From Thiocystis violacea (GTDB lineage: Bacteria; Pseudomonadota; Gammaproteobacteria; Chromatiales; Chromatiaceae), in contig NZ_NRRG01000034.1 in the NCBI RefSeq assembly GCF_016583575.1, positions 1 through 56,762 on the forward strand: a stretch of 56,762 nt of DNA, in the 5' to 3' direction. A program made the translations under genes and the position numbers. Of this stretch, positions 8,589-18,152 are shown piece after piece (position 1 is the stretch's first letter; each line of letters begins with the position of its first letter). The notes under the pieces were generated by a model. That model saw only the letters and a list, made by a program, of their open reading frames with translations, was not told the DNA's origin and searched no databases.

Positions 8589-10484
8589 ATGGGCTACCAA
8601 AGCGTCTACGACCGCTCGATGAACGATCCTTCCGCCTTCTGGGCCGAGGCGGCGGAGCTGATCGACTGGAACCAACCCTGGGAGCGGGTACTGGACGACA
8701 CCAACCCACCCTTCTACCGCTGGTTCAGCGGCGCCCGGCTCAACACCTGTTATAACGCGGTCGACCGCCATGTCATCGCCGGGCGCGGCGATCAAGCCGC
8801 CATCATTCACGACAGCCCGGTCACGGACTCCAAGACCGTCATCACCTACGCCCAATTGCAGGATCAGACCGCGCGCTTCGCCGGAGCGCTCAAGGCGCTT
8901 GGCGTCGAGAAGGGCGACCGGGTCATCATCTACATGCCCATGGTGCCCGAGGCGGTCGTCGCCATGCTCGGCTGCGCGCGCATCGGCGCCATCCATTCGG
9001 TCGTCTTCGGCGGCTTCTCCTCGCGCGAGCTCGCCACCCGCATCGACGACGCCAAACCCAAGGTCATGGTCGCCGGCTCCTGCGGAATCGAGCCCAATCG
9101 GGTCGTTCACTACAAGCCCCTGCTCGACTCCGCCATCACCCTGGCCGAGCACAAACCGGAGCACTGCCTCATCCTGCAACGCCCGCAAGAGCCGGGCTCG
9201 CTGGTCGCCGGCCGCGACCTGAGCTGGACCGAGGCGCTGGCCGAGGCCGAGCCGGCGGACTGCGTCTCGGTCGCCGCCACCGACCCGCTCTACATCCTCT
9301 ATACCTCCGGCACCACCGGCCAGCCCAAGGGCGTGGTGCGCGACAACGGCGGACACGCCGTCGCCATGGCCTGGAGCATGGCCAACCTCTACAACGTCCA
9401 ACCCGGCGAGGTCTTCTGGGCCGCCTCGGATGTCGGCTGGGTCGTCGGCCATTCCTACATCGTCTACGCGCCGCTGCTGGCCGGCTGCACCACCATCGTC
9501 TATGAAGGCAAGCCCGTGGGCACGCCGGACCCCGGCGCCTTCTGGCGGGTGATCCAGGAACACAAGGTCTCGGTGCTCTTCACCGCGCCGACCGCCTTCC
9601 GCGCCATCAAGCGCGAGGATCCGACCGCCGAGCATCTGAAGCGCTACGATCTCAGCGGTTTCCGCACCCTGTTCCTGGCCGGCGAACGCTGCGATCCGGC
9701 CACCCTGAACTGGGCCGAACAGATCCTCGGCGTCCCGGTCATCGACCACTGGTGGCAGACCGAGACCGGCTGGGGGATCGCCGCCAACTGTCTGGGCATC
9801 GAGCCGCTACCGGTCAAGCCGGGCTCGCCGACTCGCGCCGTACCCGGCTACGACATCCAAGTGCTCGACGACACGGGCGAGCCGGTCCAGCCCGGCGACA
9901 TCGGGCGCATCATGATCCGCCTGCCACTCCCCCCCGGCTGTCTCAGCACCCTATGGGGCAACGACGCGCGGTTCATCCAGTCCTATCTGTCCACTCAGCC
10001 CGGCTATTATCTGACCGGCGACGCGGGTTATATGGACGAGGACGGCTATCTCTTCGTCATGAGCCGCATCGACGACGTCATCAATGTCGCCGGTCACCGC
10101 CTGTCCACGGGGAGCATGGAGGGGGTTCTGGCCGCCCATCCGGATGTGGCCGAGTGCGCCGTCATCGGCGCCGCCGACCAGCTCAAGGGCGAGCTGCCAC
10201 TGGGGCTGGTGGTGCTCAAATCGGGCGTCACGCGGGCGTCGGAGATCATCATCAAGGAACTGGTGACACTGGTGCGCGATGAGATCGGCCCGGTGGCGGC
10301 CTTTAAGACCGTCGTCGTCGTCGAGCGCCTGCCCAAGACCCGTTCCGGCAAGATCCTGCGCGGCACCATGAAGTCGATCGCCGACGGCAAGGATTACCGC
10401 CTGCCCGCCACCATCGACGACCCAACCATCCTTGACGAAATCCAGACGGCGCTGGCCTCCATCGGCTACGCCAGACACGCCTGA
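8589..10484 (+). CDS. prpE: Propionyl-CoA synthetase
   Basis: AMP-forming acyl-CoA synthetase that activates propionate with ATP and CoA. From the ATG at 8589 (GGAG nine bases upstream) the protein has 631 residues, the normal PrpE length; a frame open from 8487 adds unconserved sequence. The AMP-binding motif YTSGTTGQPKG lies near 237-247 and the hinge region DDVINVAGHRLSTG near 497-510. A C-terminal KTRSGKILRG carries the lysine that is acylated for regulation in this family. Overall sequence favours PrpE over acetyl-CoA synthetase, and the methylcitrate genes downstream support this. It is separated from them by a small minus-strand gene and a regulator. Confidence 0.92.
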   Translation: MGYQSVYDRSMNDPSAFWAEAAELIDWNQPWERVLDDTNPPFYRWFSGARLNTCYNAVDRHVIAGRGDQAAIIHDSPVTDSKTVITYAQLQDQTARFAGALKALGVEKGDRVIIYMPMVPEAVVAMLGCARIGAIHSVVFGGFSSRELATRIDDAKPKVMVAGSCGIEPNRVVHYKPLLDSAITLAEHKPEHCLILQRPQEPGSLVAGRDLSWTEALAEAEPADCVSVAATDPLYILYTSGTTGQPKGVVRDNGGHAVAMAWSMANLYNVQPGEVFWAASDVGWVVGHSYIVYAPLLAGCTTIVYEGKPVGTPDPGAFWRVIQEHKVSVLFTAPTAFRAIKREDPTAEHLKRYDLSGFRTLFLAGERCDPATLNWAEQILGVPVIDHWWQTETGWGIAANCLGIEPLPVKPGSPTRAVPGYDIQVLDDTGEPVQPGDIGRIMIRLPLPPGCLSTLWGNDARFIQSYLSTQPGYYLTGDAGYMDEDGYLFVMSRIDDVINVAGHRLSTGSMEGVLAAHPDVAECAVIGAADQLKGELPLGLVVLKSGVTRASEIIIKELVTLVRDEIGPVAAFKTVVVVERLPKTRSGKILRGTMKSIADGKDYRLPATIDDPTILDEIQTALASIGYARHA

Positions 10485-10550
10485 CGCTCTCCCCGTCCCT
10501 CGCCAACAAGCGCGGAATCCGGTCGGGCGACCGGATCCCGTCCCCAGCGG

Positions 10551-10847
10551 CTAGAACCGAAGAATCCCGGCCTCGATCAGACCCGCCAGGATCAGATAGA
10601 TACCGATGACGTAACTCAGAATGGCCGGCTTGAGCAGGATGATCAGGCCCGCCACGATGGAGATCACCGTCATGGGTCGAATCGTCTGGCCGTAATAGAC
10701 ATGCATGACCCCCAAGGCGCCGACGATGAGCAGATAGGTGGCGACCGCGTAGTTCAGGACGCGCGGTACCAGCAGCACCACGACCCCGGCGACGATCGCG
10801 ACCACGGCCTGAACCGGCCAATCCCGTAGCAGGTTTGGGATATCCAT
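10551..10847 (-). CDS. Small DUF3096-like membrane protein
   Basis: A 98-residue, very hydrophobic protein with about three to four membrane segments. Two similar repeats are visible (VAIVAGVVVLLVPRVLNYAV and ISIVAGLIILLKPAILSYVI), the pattern I associate with DUF3096. The ATG at 10847 has a clear CAGGAG seven bases upstream; a much longer frame back to 11048 has no such support. The gene is convergent with prpE and divergent from the FadR-type regulator. A TGTCGACA palindrome overlaps its Shine-Dalgarno region, so it may be controlled together with the regulator. Function unknown. Confidence 0.75.
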   Translation of the reverse strand: MDIPNLLRDWPVQAVVAIVAGVVVLLVPRVLNYAVATYLLIVGALGVMHVYYGQTIRPMTVISIVAGLIILLKPAILSYVIGIYLILAGLIEAGILRF

Positions 10848-10858
10848 CCGAGCACTCC

Positions 10859-10866
10859 TGTCGACA
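10859..10866. promoter_or_regulatory. TGTCGACA palindrome 1 (in front of the DUF3096-like gene)
   Basis: Perfect 8-bp palindrome twelve bases before the ATG at 10847, overlapping the Shine-Dalgarno region. It is one of three copies flanking the start of the FadR-type regulator gene. Candidate operator. Confidence 0.4.
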
Positions 10867-11037
10867 AAGTGGATACTGTCCAGGTCGGCGGCGGAGCGTG
10901 CTCGCCACCACCAGGCCGACCAGTGAATCAAACCATTTTTATCGCTCGGATCCAATTCGAGTAAGGAAGACATCCAACACCCCAGCCGCGCCCCCAGGCA
11001 GGTCAAGGCCCCGCCAGAAGCCACTGCATAAAAAAAT

Positions 11038-11049
11038 ATTGTCGACAAT
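11038..11049. promoter_or_regulatory. ATTGTCGACAAT palindrome 2 (upstream of the -35 of the regulator gene)
   Basis: Perfect 12-bp palindrome, the strongest of the three copies, ending six bases before a TTGACA -35 element. FadR-subfamily GntR regulators commonly bind short palindromes of this size, so this is a candidate autoregulatory operator. Confidence 0.5.
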
Positions 11050-11054
11050 CAATC

Positions 11055-11110
11055 TTGACATCATCCTTGAATCGGCTATTTTATCGGTACAAACCGATTT
11101 TATGTCGACA
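11055..11110 (+). promoter_or_regulatory. Promoter of the FadR-type regulator with downstream palindromes
   Basis: A consensus -35 TTGACA (11055-11060) and a -10-like TATTTT (11077-11082) are 16 bases apart. Overlapping or following are an inverted repeat, ATCGGT-ACAA-ACCGAT (11083-11098), and a third TGTCGACA (11103-11110), nine bases before the ATG at 11119. No clear Shine-Dalgarno sequence is present. Confidence 0.55.
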
Positions 11111-11118
11111 CTTCAACC

Positions 11119-11823
11119 ATGTCAGTTGCCGCCGAAACCATCAGCGAAGCCGCCGAGACCATTGCCGACCGAGTCTTCGATCAGCTCCGACAGGCGATCG
11201 TGGAAGGCGCGATCCCGCCCGGCAGCAAGATCAGCGAGCCGGTGCTGGCGGCGCGCTACGGCATTAGCCGCGGCCCCTTGCGCGAGGCGATGCGACGGCT
11301 GGAGTCCAGCAGCCTGGTGGAACGCAAGGCCAACGTCGGCGCGCGCGTGATCAAGCTCACCAGCGAGCAACTGCTCGAAATCTATGTCATCCGCGAGGCG
11401 CTGGAGGGCATGGCGGCCAGGCTCGCGGCGGATCGGATGTCCGACGCGGCCATCGCGGACCTCAAGGGACTGCTGGAACGCCATCGCAGCGATGTCGCCC
11501 ATGAGGAATGGCAGGCCTACTTCCAGAAGGAAGGAGATCTGGATTTCCATTTCCGCATCGTTCAGGGCAGCGGCAACCGGCGTCTGACCGATATCCTCTG
11601 CAACGATCTCTATCACCTGGCACGCATGTACCGGTGCCAGTTCGGGATGAAGAGCGACCGGGCGCGCGATGCGCTCAAGGAACACGAACTGGTGGTGGAT
11701 GCCATCGCCGAGCGTGACGGCGAGTTGGCCGAATGGTTGATGCGTCGACACATTCGGATCTCGCGCAAGGCGACCGAGCGACGGCTCGCGGCGATGAGCG
11801 CGAAAGTCGTCGCCAGCCTTTGA
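11119..11823 (+). CDS. GntR-family (FadR/FCD) regulator of the methylcitrate genes
   Basis: A 234-residue transcription factor. An N-terminal winged helix-turn-helix (about 15-80) has the GntR pattern, including [23 protein letters not shown]-terminal all-helical FCD ligand domain follows (about 95-220), with conserved metal-site type residues such as the [13 protein letters not shown] segment. It directly precedes prpB by 64 bases on the same strand, so it is the likely local regulator of propionate catabolism. The inducer would be expected to be a methylcitrate-cycle intermediate by analogy with other prp regulators. Three TGTCGACA palindromes around its promoter are candidate operators. 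Confidence 0.9.
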   Translation: MSVAAETISEAAETIADRVFDQLRQAIVEGAIPPGSKISEPVLAARYGISRGPLREAMRRLESSSLVERKANVGARVIKLTSEQLLEIYVIREALEGMAARLAADRMSDAAIADLKGLLERHRSDVAHEEWQAYFQKEGDLDFHFRIVQGSGNRRLTDILCNDLYHLARMYRCQFGMKSDRARDALKEHELVVDAIAERDGELAEWLMRRHIRISRKATERRLAAMSAKVVASL

Positions 11824-11887
11824 GGATTCCCAGGTTTCAGGCCCAACCGCTCGCGGGCGCGCGGGCTCCACACACGAGAAGCACACC

Positions 11888-12778
11888 ATGACCGATACAT
11901 CGACCCCCGGCGCCAAGCTGCGCCTCGCCGTCCAGCAAGAGCGCCCCCTGCAGGTCGTGGGCACGATCAACGCCTATCATGCCCGCATGGCCGAGCGCAC
12001 CGGTTACCGCGCGCTCTACCTGTCCGGCGGCGGTGTCGCGGCGGGCTCCTACGGCATCCCGGACCTGGGCATGACCAGCCTGGACAATGTGCTGGAGGAC
12101 GTGACCCGCATCACCTACGCCTCGGATCTACCCCTGTTGGTCGATGCCGATACCGGCTGGGGCAGCGCCTTCAACATCGCCCGCACGGTCAAGCAACTGA
12201 TCCGCGCCGGCGCGGCCGGCTGTCACATCGAGGATCAGGTCGCGGCCAAGCGCTGCGGTCATCGTCCCGGCAAGGCGGTCGTCTCCAAGTCCGAGATGGT
12301 CGACCGCGTCAAGGCCGCCGTGGACGCCCGCACCGATGATTTCGTCATCATGGCCCGCACCGACGCCCTGGCGGTGGAAGGCATGGACGCCGCCATCGAG
12401 CGCGCCCTGGCCTGTGTCGAGGCCGGCGCGGACATGATCTTCCCGGAAGCCATGACCGAACTGGCCCAATACGAACGCTTCACGGCGGTCGTCAAGGTGC
12501 CGGTGCTGGCCAACATCACCGAGTTCGGCGCCACGCCGCTGTTCACCACCACCGAGCTTGGTCATGTCGGGGTGTCGCTGGTGCTCTATCCGCTGTCGGC
12601 CTTCCGCGCCATGAACAAGGCCGCGCTCAACGTCTATCAGGCGATCCGCCGCGACCGCACCCAGGCCAATGTGGTCGATACCATGCAGACCCGCATGGAG
12701 CTTTACGATTATCTGAACTACCACAGCTTCGAGCAGAAGCTCGATGAGCTGTTCGCGCAAGGCAAAGCCGACGAATAA
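11888..12778 (+). CDS. prpB: 2-methylisocitrate lyase
   Basis: Cleaves 2-methylisocitrate to pyruvate and succinate, the last step of the methylcitrate cycle. The 296-residue protein is of the isocitrate lyase/PEP mutase superfamily. It shows the catalytic loop KRCGH at 121-125 (C123) and the metal-binding DADTGWG at 86-92. The length matches PrpB rather than the longer isocitrate lyase. It is the first enzyme gene after the FadR-type regulator and is followed 26 bases later by prpC, consistent with a prpB-prpC-acnD-prpF operon. Confidence 0.96.
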   Translation: MTDTSTPGAKLRLAVQQERPLQVVGTINAYHARMAERTGYRALYLSGGGVAAGSYGIPDLGMTSLDNVLEDVTRITYASDLPLLVDADTGWGSAFNIARTVKQLIRAGAAGCHIEDQVAAKRCGHRPGKAVVSKSEMVDRVKAAVDARTDDFVIMARTDALAVEGMDAAIERALACVEAGADMIFPEAMTELAQYERFTAVVKVPVLANITEFGATPLFTTTELGHVGVSLVLYPLSAFRAMNKAALNVYQAIRRDRTQANVVDTMQTRMELYDYLNYHSFEQKLDELFAQGKADE

Positions 12779-12804
12779 TCCAGACAATACGAGGAGAGGA
12801 AACG

Positions 12805-13962
12805 ATGGCCGAGAACCAAGAACAGCAGTTGCCCAAGCCGAAGAAATCCGTCGCGCTGTCCGGCACCGTCGCCGGCAATACGTCCATCTGCACGGTCGGA
12901 CGCACCGGCAACGATCTGCACTATCGGGGCTATGACATCCTGGACTTCGCCGACCAGGCCGAGTTCGAGGAGATCGCGCACCTGCTGATCCACGAGCGTC
13001 TGCCCACCCGCACCGAGCTGGCCGCCTATAAGCGCAAGCTCAAGGCCATGCGCGGCCTGCCGGCGGCCATGAAGACGGCCCTGGAGCAAATTCCAGCCTC
13101 CTCCGCCCACCCGATGGACGTGATGCGCACCGGCTGTTCGCTGCTCGGCACCCTGGAGCCGGAGAAAGACAGCATGCCGGTCGCCGCCGCCCGCGAGATC
13201 GGAGACCGTCTGATCGCCTGTTTCGGCTCCATGCTCCTTTACTGGTATCACTTCGCCCATCACGGCCGGCGCATCGAGGTCGAGACCGATGACGAGACGG
13301 TCGGCGGTCACTTCCTGCACCTGCTGCACGGCGAGACGCCGTCCGAGGAGTGGGTGCGCGCCATGCACACCTCGCTCATCCTTTATGCCGAACACGAGTT
13401 CAACGCCTCGACCTTCACCGCGCGGGTGATCGCGGGCACCAACTCGGACATGTACTCAGCCATCGCGGGGGCCACCGGCGCCCTGCGCGGTCCCAAGCAT
13501 GGCGGCGCCAACGAGGCCGCCTGCGAGATCCAGGAGCGTTACGCCAGCGCCGACGAGGCCGAGGCGGACATCCGCGAGCGGGTCGCCCGCAAGGAGATCA
13601 TCATCGGCTTCGGCCACCCGGTCTACACCATCTCCGATCCGCGCAACGAGGTCATCAAGTCGGTCGCTAGACGACTGTCCGAGTCCAACGAGAGCCTGGG
13701 GATGTTCGAGGTCGCCGAGCGGCTCGAAAGCGTCATGTGGGATCAAAAGAAGATGTTCCCCAATCTCGACTGGTTCTCGGCCGTGTCCTACGCCCAGATG
13801 GGCGTGCCGACCCCACTGTTCACGCCCATCTTCGTCATCTCGCGCACCGCCGGCTGGGTCGCGCACGTCATCGAGCAGCGTCAGGACGGCAAGATCATCC
13901 GCCCGAGCGCGAACTATGTCGGCGTCGAAAACCTGCCCTGGGTGCCGATCGAGCAGCGTTAA
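12805..13962 (+). CDS. prpC: 2-methylcitrate synthase
   Basis: Condenses propionyl-CoA with oxaloacetate to 2-methylcitrate. The 385-residue citrate synthase homologue keeps the catalytic triad: H232 in [11 protein letters not shown]271 in GFGHPVY and D322. Its short length and its position between prpB and acnD identify it as PrpC rather than the TCA enzyme. An AGGAGAGG Shine-Dalgarno sequence precedes the ATG. A 117-base spacer containing a long inverted repeat separates it from acnD. Confidence 0.96.
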   Translation: MAENQEQQLPKPKKSVALSGTVAGNTSICTVGRTGNDLHYRGYDILDFADQAEFEEIAHLLIHERLPTRTELAAYKRKLKAMRGLPAAMKTALEQIPASSAHPMDVMRTGCSLLGTLEPEKDSMPVAAAREIGDRLIACFGSMLLYWYHFAHHGRRIEVETDDETVGGHFLHLLHGETPSEEWVRAMHTSLILYAEHEFNASTFTARVIAGTNSDMYSAIAGATGALRGPKHGGANEAACEIQERYASADEAEADIRERVARKEIIIGFGHPVYTISDPRNEVIKSVARRLSESNESLGMFEVAERLESVMWDQKKMFPNLDWFSAVSYAQMGVPTPLFTPIFVISRTAGWVAHVIEQRQDGKIIRPSANYVGVENLPWVPIEQR

Positions 13963-14043
13963 ACCGCGCCCAGAGCGGTGGGCGATGTTTGTGGATTGGA
14001 TCGACCGCGGCCGCATCGACGCTAGTCGGCGCGGGCGCGGTTT
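13961..14043 (+). repeat. Long inverted repeat in the prpC-acnD spacer
   Basis: AAACCGCGCCC (13961-13971) and GGGCGCGGTTT (14033-14043) are perfect 11-base complements. They enclose 61 bases with further short complementarities (CGATG with CATCG, and CCGCGG). The left arm overlaps the prpC stop codon. An AT-rich stretch leading to acnD follows directly. It may act as an mRNA-processing, stabilising or attenuating structure inside the operon. Confidence 0.6.
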
Positions 14044-14079
14044 AAGATTTTGAATAATATAAATTTTAGTGTACTGATC

Positions 14080-16674
14080 ATGAACACCACCTACCGTAAA
14101 CCACTGCCCGGCGCCGACCTGGATTATTTCGACGCGCGCGCCGCGGTCGACGCCCTCGCGCCCGGCGCCTATGACAGGCTGCCATACACCTCGCGCGTGC
14201 TGGCCGAAAACCTGGTCCGCCGCTGCGATCCGGCCATGCTGACCGATTCGCTGAAGCAGCTCATCGAGCGCCGGCAGGATCTGGATTTCCCCTGGTTCCC
14301 GGCGCGCGTGGTCTGTCATGACATCCTCGGCCAGACCGCGCTGGTCGACCTCGCCGGCCTGCGCGACGCCATCGCCGAGCAGGGCGGCGACCCAGCCCAG
14401 GTGAACCCGGTCGTTCCGACCCAACTGATCGTCGACCACTCGCTGGCGGTGGAATGCGGCGGCTTCGATCCGGATGCCTTCGCCAAGAATCGCGCCATCG
14501 AGGATCGGCGTAACGAAGACCGCTTCGACTTCATCGACTGGACCCGGAAGGCGTTCAGGAACGTCGACGTGATCCCGGCCGGCAACGGCATCATGCATCA
14601 GATCAACCTGGAGAAGATGTCGCCGGTGATTCAGGTGCGTGACGGCGTGGCCTTCCCGGATACCTGCGTCGGGACCGACAGCCACACCCCGCATGTCGAT
14701 GCGCTGGGTGTGATCGCCATCGGCGTCGGCGGTCTGGAGGCGGAAACCGTGATGCTGGGGCGCGCGTCCATGATGCGCCTGCCCGACATCATCGGCGTCA
14801 AGCTGACCGGCAAGCGCCGGCCGGGCATCACCGCCACCGACATCGTGCTGGCCCTGACCGAATTCCTGCGCCAGGAGCGGGTGGTGGGCGCCTACGTCGA
14901 GTTCTTCGGTGACGGCGCCGACAGCCTGACCATTGGGGACCGCGCCACCATCTCCAACATGTGCCCGGAATACGGGGCCACGGCGGCGCTGTTCTACATC
15001 GACCGGCAGACCATCGACTATCTCAGGCTGACCGGTCGTGAGCCCGAGCAGGTCGCGCTGGTCGAGCACTACGCCAGGACCAGCGGCCTCTGGGCCGACA
15101 GCCTGGTCGACGCGCAATACCCGCGGGTGCTGGAGTTCGATCTGTCCGCCGTGGTGCGCAACCTGGCCGGCCCCTCCAACCCGCACCGGCGTCTGCCGAC
15201 CTCCGAGCTGGCCGCGCGCGGCATCGCCGGCGTCTGGGAGGAGAAGGAAGGCGAAATGCCCGATGGCGCGGTGATCATCGCCGCCATCACCAGTTGCACC
15301 AACACCAGCAACCCGCGCAACGTCGTGGCCGCCGCCCTGCTGGCCCGCAACGCCAACCGGTTGGGTCTGGTACGTAAGCCCTGGGTCAAGTCCTCCTTCG
15401 CCCCCGGCTCCAAGGTCGCCAAGCTCTATCTGGAAGAGGCCGGTCTGCTGCCCGAGCTGGAGAAACTGGGCTTCGGCATCGTCGGCTATGCCTGCACCAC
15501 CTGCAACGGCATGTCCGGCGCCCTGGACCCGGCGATCCAGCAGGAAATCATCGACCGCGACCTCTACGCCACCGCCGTCCTGTCCGGCAACCGCAATTTC
15601 GACGGCCGTATTCATCCCTATGCCAAGCAGGCGTTCCTGGCCTCGCCGCCCCTGGTGGTGGCCTACGCCATCGCCGGCACCATCCGCTTCGATATCGAGA
15701 AGGACGTGCTGGGTCTGGACACCGCCGGCCAGCCGATCGCCTTGAAGGATATCTGGCCGTCCGATGAGGAGATCGACGCCATCGTCGCCGCCAGCGTCAA
15801 GCCGGAACAGTTCCGCTCGGTGTATCTCCCGATGTTCGAAGTCCGGCAGGACGATGGCGTGAAGGTAAGCCCACTCTATGACTGGCGCCCCATGACCACC
15901 TACATCCGCCGTCCGCCCTATTGGGAAGGCGCGCTGGCCGGCGAGCGCACCCTGACCGGCATGCGTCCGCTGGCGGTGCTGCCGGACAACATCACCACCG
16001 ACCATCTGTCGCCGTCGAACGCGATCATGGCCAACAGCGCGGCCGGTGAGTATCTGGCCCGGATGGGCCTGCCGGAGGAGGACTTCAATTCCTACGCCAC
16101 CCATCGCGGCGATCACCTCACCGCGCAGCGCGCCACCTTTGCCAACCCACAACTGGTGAACGAAATGGCCGTGGTCGATGGGCAGGTCAAGAAGGGCTCG
16201 CTGACCCGCATCGAGCCGGACGGCCAGGTGACCCGGATGTGGGAGGCCATCGAAACCTACATGGCGCGCCAACAGCCGCTGATCATCATCGCCGGCGCCG
16301 ACTATGGTCAGGGATCGTCGCGCGACTGGGCGGCCAAGGGCGTGCGCCTGGCCGGTGTGGAGGCCATCGTCGCCGAAGGCTTCGAGCGGATTCACCGCAC
16401 CAATCTGGTCGGCATGGGCGTGCTGCCGCTGGAGTTCAAACCGGGCGTCGACCGCAAGACGCTGGGCATCGACGGCACCGAAACCTTTGATGTCATCGGC
16501 GAGCGCACCCCGCGCGCCACGCTGACACTGGTCATCCATCGCAGGAACGGCGAGCGGGTGGAGGTGCCGGTGACCTGTCGCCTCGATACCGCCGAAGAGG
16601 TGGCGATCTACGAGGCCGGCGGCGTGCTTCAGCGTTTCGCCCAGGACTTCCTTGAATCCTCGAAGGCCGCGTAA
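14080..16674 (+). CDS. acnD: 2-methylcitrate dehydratase, Fe/S-dependent (AcnD)
   Basis: Aconitase-family enzyme that dehydrates 2-methylcitrate to 2-methyl-aconitate. The 864-residue protein has the three [4Fe-4S] cysteines C406 (SCTNT), C472 and C475 (ACTTCNG). A C-terminal swivel domain ends near residue 850. The ATG at 14080 starts the typical MNTTYRKPLPG N-terminus; an upstream TTG at 14050 adds ten unconserved residues. No Shine-Dalgarno sequence is evident and the leader is unusually AT-rich. AcnD works together with PrpF, encoded five bases downstream, in organisms without PrpD; no prpD is present here. Confidence 0.95.
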   Translation: MNTTYRKPLPGADLDYFDARAAVDALAPGAYDRLPYTSRVLAENLVRRCDPAMLTDSLKQLIERRQDLDFPWFPARVVCHDILGQTALVDLAGLRDAIAEQGGDPAQVNPVVPTQLIVDHSLAVECGGFDPDAFAKNRAIEDRRNEDRFDFIDWTRKAFRNVDVIPAGNGIMHQINLEKMSPVIQVRDGVAFPDTCVGTDSHTPHVDALGVIAIGVGGLEAETVMLGRASMMRLPDIIGVKLTGKRRPGITATDIVLALTEFLRQERVVGAYVEFFGDGADSLTIGDRATISNMCPEYGATAALFYIDRQTIDYLRLTGREPEQVALVEHYARTSGLWADSLVDAQYPRVLEFDLSAVVRNLAGPSNPHRRLPTSELAARGIAGVWEEKEGEMPDGAVIIAAITSCTNTSNPRNVVAAALLARNANRLGLVRKPWVKSSFAPGSKVAKLYLEEAGLLPELEKLGFGIVGYACTTCNGMSGALDPAIQQEIIDRDLYATAVLSGNRNFDGRIHPYAKQAFLASPPLVVAYAIAGTIRFDIEKDVLGLDTAGQPIALKDIWPSDEEIDAIVAASVKPEQFRSVYLPMFEVRQDDGVKVSPLYDWRPMTTYIRRPPYWEGALAGERTLTGMRPLAVLPDNITTDHLSPSNAIMANSAAGEYLARMGLPEEDFNSYATHRGDHLTAQRATFANPQLVNEMAVVDGQVKKGSLTRIEPDGQVTRMWEAIETYMARQQPLIIIAGADYGQGSSRDWAAKGVRLAGVEAIVAEGFERIHRTNLVGMGVLPLEFKPGVDRKTLGIDGTETFDVIGERTPRATLTLVIHRRNGERVEVPVTCRLDTAEEVAIYEAGGVLQRFAQDFLESSKAA

Positions 16675-16679
16675 TTCCC

Positions 16680-17867
16680 ATGGCTTACGTACCCCAGATC
16701 AAGATCCCCGCCACCTACATGCGTGGCGGCACCAGCAAGGGCGTCTTCTTCCGCCTTCAGGATTTACCCGCAAGCGCCCAGGCGCCGGGCGCGGCGCGCG
16801 ATGCGCTGCTGCTGCGCGTCATCGGCAGCCCCGACCCCTACGGCAAGCAGATCGACGGTATGGGCGGGGCGACCTCCAGCACCAGCAAGACGGTCATCCT
16901 GTCCAAGAGCGACCGGCCCGATCACGATGTCGATTATCTGTTCGGCCAGGTGTCCATCGACAAAGCCTTCGTCGACTGGAGCGGCAATTGCGGCAATCTC
17001 TCCGCCGCGGTCGGCTCATTCGCGATTAGCGCCGGGCTGGTCGAGGCCGAGCGCATCCCGCGCAACGGCGTGGCGACCGTGCGCATCTGGCAGGCGAACA
17101 TCGGCAAGACCATCATCGCGCATGTTCCGATCACCAACGGCGCCGTGCAGGAAACCGGCGACTTCGAACTCGACGGCGTGACCTTTCCAGCCGCCGAGGT
17201 GTGCCTGGAGTTCCTCGATCCAGCCGACGAGGGCGAGGACGGCGGCTCGATGTTTCCCACCGGCAACCTGGTCGACGACCTCGAGGTTCCCGGTATCGGA
17301 ACGCTCAAGGCCACAATGATCAATGCCGGCATCCCAACCATCTTCGTGAACGCGGAGGCCATCGGCTATACGGGCGCCGAGTTACAAGAGGCCATCAACA
17401 GCGATGCCAGGGCCTTGGCCATGTTCGAGACCATTCGCGCCCATGGCGCGGTGCGCATGGGCCTCATCCAGCATGTCGATGAATCAGCCATTCGTCAGCA
17501 CACCCCCAAGGTCGCCTTCGTCGCCAAGCCCGCCGATTACGTCTCATCCAGCGGCAAGCCGGTCGCCGCCAACGACATCGACCTGCTGGTGCGCGCACTC
17601 TCCATGGGCAAGCTGCACCACGCCATGATGGGCACGGCGGCGGTGGCCATCGGCACGGCGGCCGCGATCCCTGGAACCCTGGTGAACCTCGCCGCCGGCG
17701 GCGAGGCGCGAACGGCGGTGCGCTTCGGTCATCCCTCGGGTACCCTGAGGGTGGGCGCGGAGGCGAATCAGGTCGACGGGGAATGGGTGGTGACCAAGGC
17801 GATCATGAGCCGCAGCGCCAGGGTGTTAATGGAAGGCTGGGTGCGCGTGCCCGGCGAGGCCTTCTAA
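16680..17867 (+). CDS. prpF: 2-methylaconitate isomerase PrpF
   Basis: Isomerises the 2-methyl-aconitate formed by AcnD so that it can be rehydrated to 2-methylisocitrate. The 395-residue protein is a diaminopimelate-epimerase-fold (PrpF/DUF453) member. It opens with YMRGGTSKGVFF near 14-25, a family hallmark, and has the DWSGNCGNLSAAVG segment near 98-111. It follows acnD by five bases and completes the prpB-prpC-acnD-prpF set. No terminator is evident between it and the diguanylate cyclase gene downstream. Confidence 0.95.
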   Translation: MAYVPQIKIPATYMRGGTSKGVFFRLQDLPASAQAPGAARDALLLRVIGSPDPYGKQIDGMGGATSSTSKTVILSKSDRPDHDVDYLFGQVSIDKAFVDWSGNCGNLSAAVGSFAISAGLVEAERIPRNGVATVRIWQANIGKTIIAHVPITNGAVQETGDFELDGVTFPAAEVCLEFLDPADEGEDGGSMFPTGNLVDDLEVPGIGTLKATMINAGIPTIFVNAEAIGYTGAELQEAINSDARALAMFETIRAHGAVRMGLIQHVDESAIRQHTPKVAFVAKPADYVSSSGKPVAANDIDLLVRALSMGKLHHAMMGTAAVAIGTAAAIPGTLVNLAAGGEARTAVRFGHPSGTLRVGAEANQVDGEWVVTKAIMSRSARVLMEGWVRVPGEAF

Positions 17868-18152
17868 GGAACGCCGCCTTTGGCCGAATTTGCGCCGGGT
17901 CGATCGACCCGGCCGTACCGCGGCCATTCCATTCGCGGCCTGACCGAACGAGCCAAATCCCGCGAAACTTTCAAAATCAGGCCGATTCTTCAGCCAAGCC
18001 CCCCACCCGCCGAGCCAATCGAACGGCTACTTGCCGACACATCATCCCACCAGGATTCGACACCAAGAATGGCTGTCGAGCGGTGCGTCTCCATTGACAG
18101 GCTGATGGAACTCGCTGATCCTCCTTGGAAGGCCACACGGCATGCCGCGCTC

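Noticed and set aside
11020-11040. A CACTGCATAA stretch resembling half of the PhaR-type operator
   Set aside because: Only the right half matches (about 9 of 16 overall), so it was not counted as a site.
13456-16539. A 1027-codon open frame on the strand opposite prpC and acnD
   Set aside because: It lies antisense to well-supported enzymes, has low-complexity Gly/Asp/His/Arg-rich composition and no recognisable domain. High GC content keeps such antisense frames open.
17880-18152. N-terminal extension of the PAS-PAS-GGDEF protein from a TTG at 17880
   Set aside because: A reasonable Shine-Dalgarno sequence exists, but the 91 extra residues look like translated intergenic sequence; kept only as an alternative start.
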